Part shown: piece after piece, positions 62,712 through 64,000 of the stretch
How positions within the stretch are numbered: position 1 is the stretch's first letter
Layout: every line of letters begins with the position of its first letter
NCBI GenBank assembly: GCA_965248715.1
Contig: CBDFKB010000007.1
Coordinates: 496,001 to 560,000 of the forward strand
Source of the DNA: CBDFKB01 sp965248715
GTDB taxonomy: Bacteria; Pseudomonadota; Alphaproteobacteria; Rhizobiales; Rhizobiaceae
Direction of reading: 5' to 3'
DNA length: 64,000 nucleotides
Position numbers and translations under genes: made by a program
Notes under the pieces: generated by a model
The model's database searches: none
The model's input: the letters and a program-made list of their open reading frames with translations, nothing else
What the model was told of the DNA's origin: nothing

Positions 62712-62813
62712 TAGAGCGTCTCACGAAGCGTTGGAGTAGCTTCGACGCGCTATCTCTTTGTCTACGCGTGTCATTTTTCCCAAAACCGGTACTCACTTTT
62801 GGGTGACACACTC
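62712..62813 (+). repeat. Family A repeat, single copy (CCCAAAA stem variant)
   Basis: Begins TAGAGCGTCTCACGAAGCG and ends GGGTGACACACTC. The outer stem is GCGTGTCA/TGACACAC, one pair decayed. It lies 89 bases upstream of tadA. Confidence 0.85.
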
Positions 62814-62901
62814 TAGCCGGACAAACCGATTTACCGCTATCAAACGAGCCAATATCAGGTTCCTCTGGAATAATTGACCGCAACCACAAAATGGCAAGCG
62901 C

Positions 62902-63351
62902 ATGACCCGAATTAAGCAACCGATGGAGGCGGCGCTTGGCGAAGCGCAACTAGCGGGCGCGGCCGGTGAAGTGCCAATAGGCGCAGTGGTTGTGTTGGAC
63001 GGATCAATTATCGGCCGCGGCCACAATCGCATCTTACAACTTGCTGACCCAACCGCCCATGCGGAAATCCTTGCCATACGCCAGGCCTGCGAAACTATCG
63101 CCAGCGAACGGCTGGTCGGGTGTGATCTTCATGTTACTTTGGAGCCGTGCACGATGTGCGCCGGGGCGATTTCCTTGGCCCGCATTCGCCGACTTTATTA
63201 TGGTGCCGAAGACCGCAAAGGTGGCGCGATCGATCACGGCCCGAGGTTTTTCGCCAGCGCCAGTTGCCACCACGCGCCCCAGGTATATTCCGGCATCCGC
63301 GCCCAGGAAGCGGCAGATCTGTTGAAAGAATTCTTCCAACAACGCCGTTAG
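62902..63351 (+). CDS. tadA: TadA: tRNA adenosine-34 deaminase
   Basis: 149 residues of the CDA-like deaminase fold. Zinc ligands are His in AHAEILAIRQA (with the catalytic Glu) at about 53 and the two Cys in PCTMCAGAI (about 84). TadA converts A34 to inosine in tRNA-Arg(ACG). Complete, of normal length. A family B element begins 4 bases after the TAG stop. Confidence 0.95.
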   Translation: MTRIKQPMEAALGEAQLAGAAGEVPIGAVVVLDGSIIGRGHNRILQLADPTAHAEILAIRQACETIASERLVGCDLHVTLEPCTMCAGAISLARIRRLYYGAEDRKGGAIDHGPRFFASASCHHAPQVYSGIRAQEAADLLKEFFQQRR

Positions 63352-63354
63352 AGC

Positions 63355-63507
63355 AAACTGAGTACCTCTAAAAACCCTCGATTTTGTTGGGCTGGGTGTG
63401 ATTTTGAAGTTTCGAGTAGCGGATAATATGTTGAAATATTTGAGGAACGCAAAAACGAAAAATTGCTCCCAGGACCCAAAAGAAGGGTTTTTAGCGGTGC
63501 TCAGTTT
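63355..63507 (+). repeat. Family B MITE-like element, copy 2
   Basis: About 153 bases from AAACTGAGTACC to GGTGCTCAGTTT: the ends are inverted repeats over about 30 bases with few mismatches. It is in the same orientation as copy 1 at 40611-40761, which shares most of the interior (for example GAGGAACGCAAAAACGAAAA). Confidence 0.85.
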
Positions 63508-63604
63508 CACTGTAAATGAATCGCTCACCGTGCTCTATCTGTTTGTTTTGGTGCGTATTCGGGTTTGATTGGCGGAAAATAATTCCCGACAAAGCGGCAG
63601 AGCA

Positions 63605-64000
63605 CTATTCGGTTTCCGGCTTGTCTTTCTTTTTGAACAAGTCGGAAATCTTAAATGATTTTTTCTTTTCTTCGAGCGCCCGCTTTTGATCTTCGGGCAT
63701 GCCCACATCGCCAATCGGCGCTGAATCTGCCGGTGTGCGATACAGGTCCGGCGGATCGGTGAGATATTTGCGCGGCTCGGAAGTCTCAGCAGGTGCAAGT
63801 TCTGCCCGGCGACGCTTTACTTCCTCACCACTTTTTTCACTGAGCCATTCTTTCATCAGCAAATCGCCGTCAAATGTCGGCCGGCGCTCGTTGTAATATT
63901 TACTGCCTTGCCGGGCGAGGTCGGCAGAATTAGCGATACTTTCCTTCTTGCGCAACAATTCTTCAACCGGAATCTGGCCACTGCGCACATGCGGCTGAAC
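63605..64000 (-). CDS. Unidentified protein, C-terminal part (5' end outside window)
   Basis: The frame is open to the right edge, so at least 131 residues are the end of a longer gene; a GTG at 63988 is probably internal. The visible part is hydrophilic and highly charged (LLRKKESIANSADLARQGSKYYNERRPTFDGDLLMKEWL, then a PPDLYRTPADSAP stretch and a Lys-rich tail ending KKKDKPETE). No family is recognised with confidence. Confidence 0.5.
   Translation of the reverse strand, partial: VQPHVRSGQIPVEELLRKKESIANSADLARQGSKYYNERRPTFDGDLLMKEWLSEKSGEEVKRRRAELAPAETSEPRKYLTDPPDLYRTPADSAPIGDVGMPEDQKRALEEKKKSFKISDLFKKKDKPETE

Overview
The window looks like a chromosomal stretch of an alphaproteobacterium, probably a free-living, Rhodospirillales-like and perhaps marine organism. 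The taxonomic signs are an ATP synthase F0 operon with paired b and b' subunits, a DUF1150 gene beside hsp20, the gene order pmbA-cysQ-DUF4170-acyltransferase-waaA-lpxK with DUF2093 nearby, a short DksA/TraR-type zinc-finger protein, and many intergenic palindromic repeats of the type common in this class. The species cannot be fixed from sequence reading alone.

Layout. 0-3 kb: 3' end of a YcaQ-like gene, a small heat shock protein with DUF1150, and low-GC orphan sequence. 2.3-10.7 kb, minus strand: an aerobic carbon monoxide dehydrogenase cluster in the order coxC-coxM-coxS-coxL-coxD-coxE-coxF. CoxL carries the form I active-site motif AYRCSFR. Three tandem copies of a 103-bp repeat and part of another repeat fill the coxL/coxD gap. 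10.9-12.3 kb: an IS110-family element beside palindromic repeats. 12.4-30.7 kb: a GntR regulator diverging from a plus-strand methylated-amine cluster. In order this has an FAD oxidoreductase, gmaS, mgsABC, three accessory genes, tmm, a tmoXWV-like transporter, tdm and a second FAD oxidoreductase. It can be read as TMA to TMAO (Tmm), TMAO to DMA plus formaldehyde (Tdm), and methylamine to gamma-glutamylmethylamide to N-methylglutamate (GmaS, MgsABC). No multi-subunit N-methylglutamate dehydrogenase or DMA monooxygenase is visible, so the two FAD oxidoreductases are candidates for those steps.

31-42 kb: orphan lipoprotein and secreted protein, a double DsbA-like protein, an SbmA/BacA-type transporter, a DksA-like protein, NnrU, a YfgM-like TPR protein, Der, a SleB-type hydrolase and a methyltransferase. 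42.4-45.1 kb: atpI-atpB-atpE-atpF'-atpF. 45.5-49.1 kb: TPR protein, ispE, moaB, DUF2093. 49.6-55.5 kb, minus: lipid A/Kdo genes, cysQ and pmbA. 55.5-64 kb: MATE exporter, then a minus-strand run of rluB-like gene, rsmD, two M16 peptidases and a patatin, then tadA and a truncated gene at the right edge.

The intergenic DNA is rich in repeats. Family A is a RIME-like 103-bp hairpin unit with nine full copies and one partial copy, whose stems covary. Family B is a roughly 150-bp MITE-like element with two copies. Family C is a 420-bp element with about 33-bp terminal inverted repeats and a TAA target duplication, plus several solo or decayed ends. Family D is one 152-bp element with inverted ends. 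A pair of CTAGTGG palindromes lies near 53.1 kb. CO and methylated-amine oxidation side by side suggest a heterotroph that gains extra energy from one-carbon compounds.
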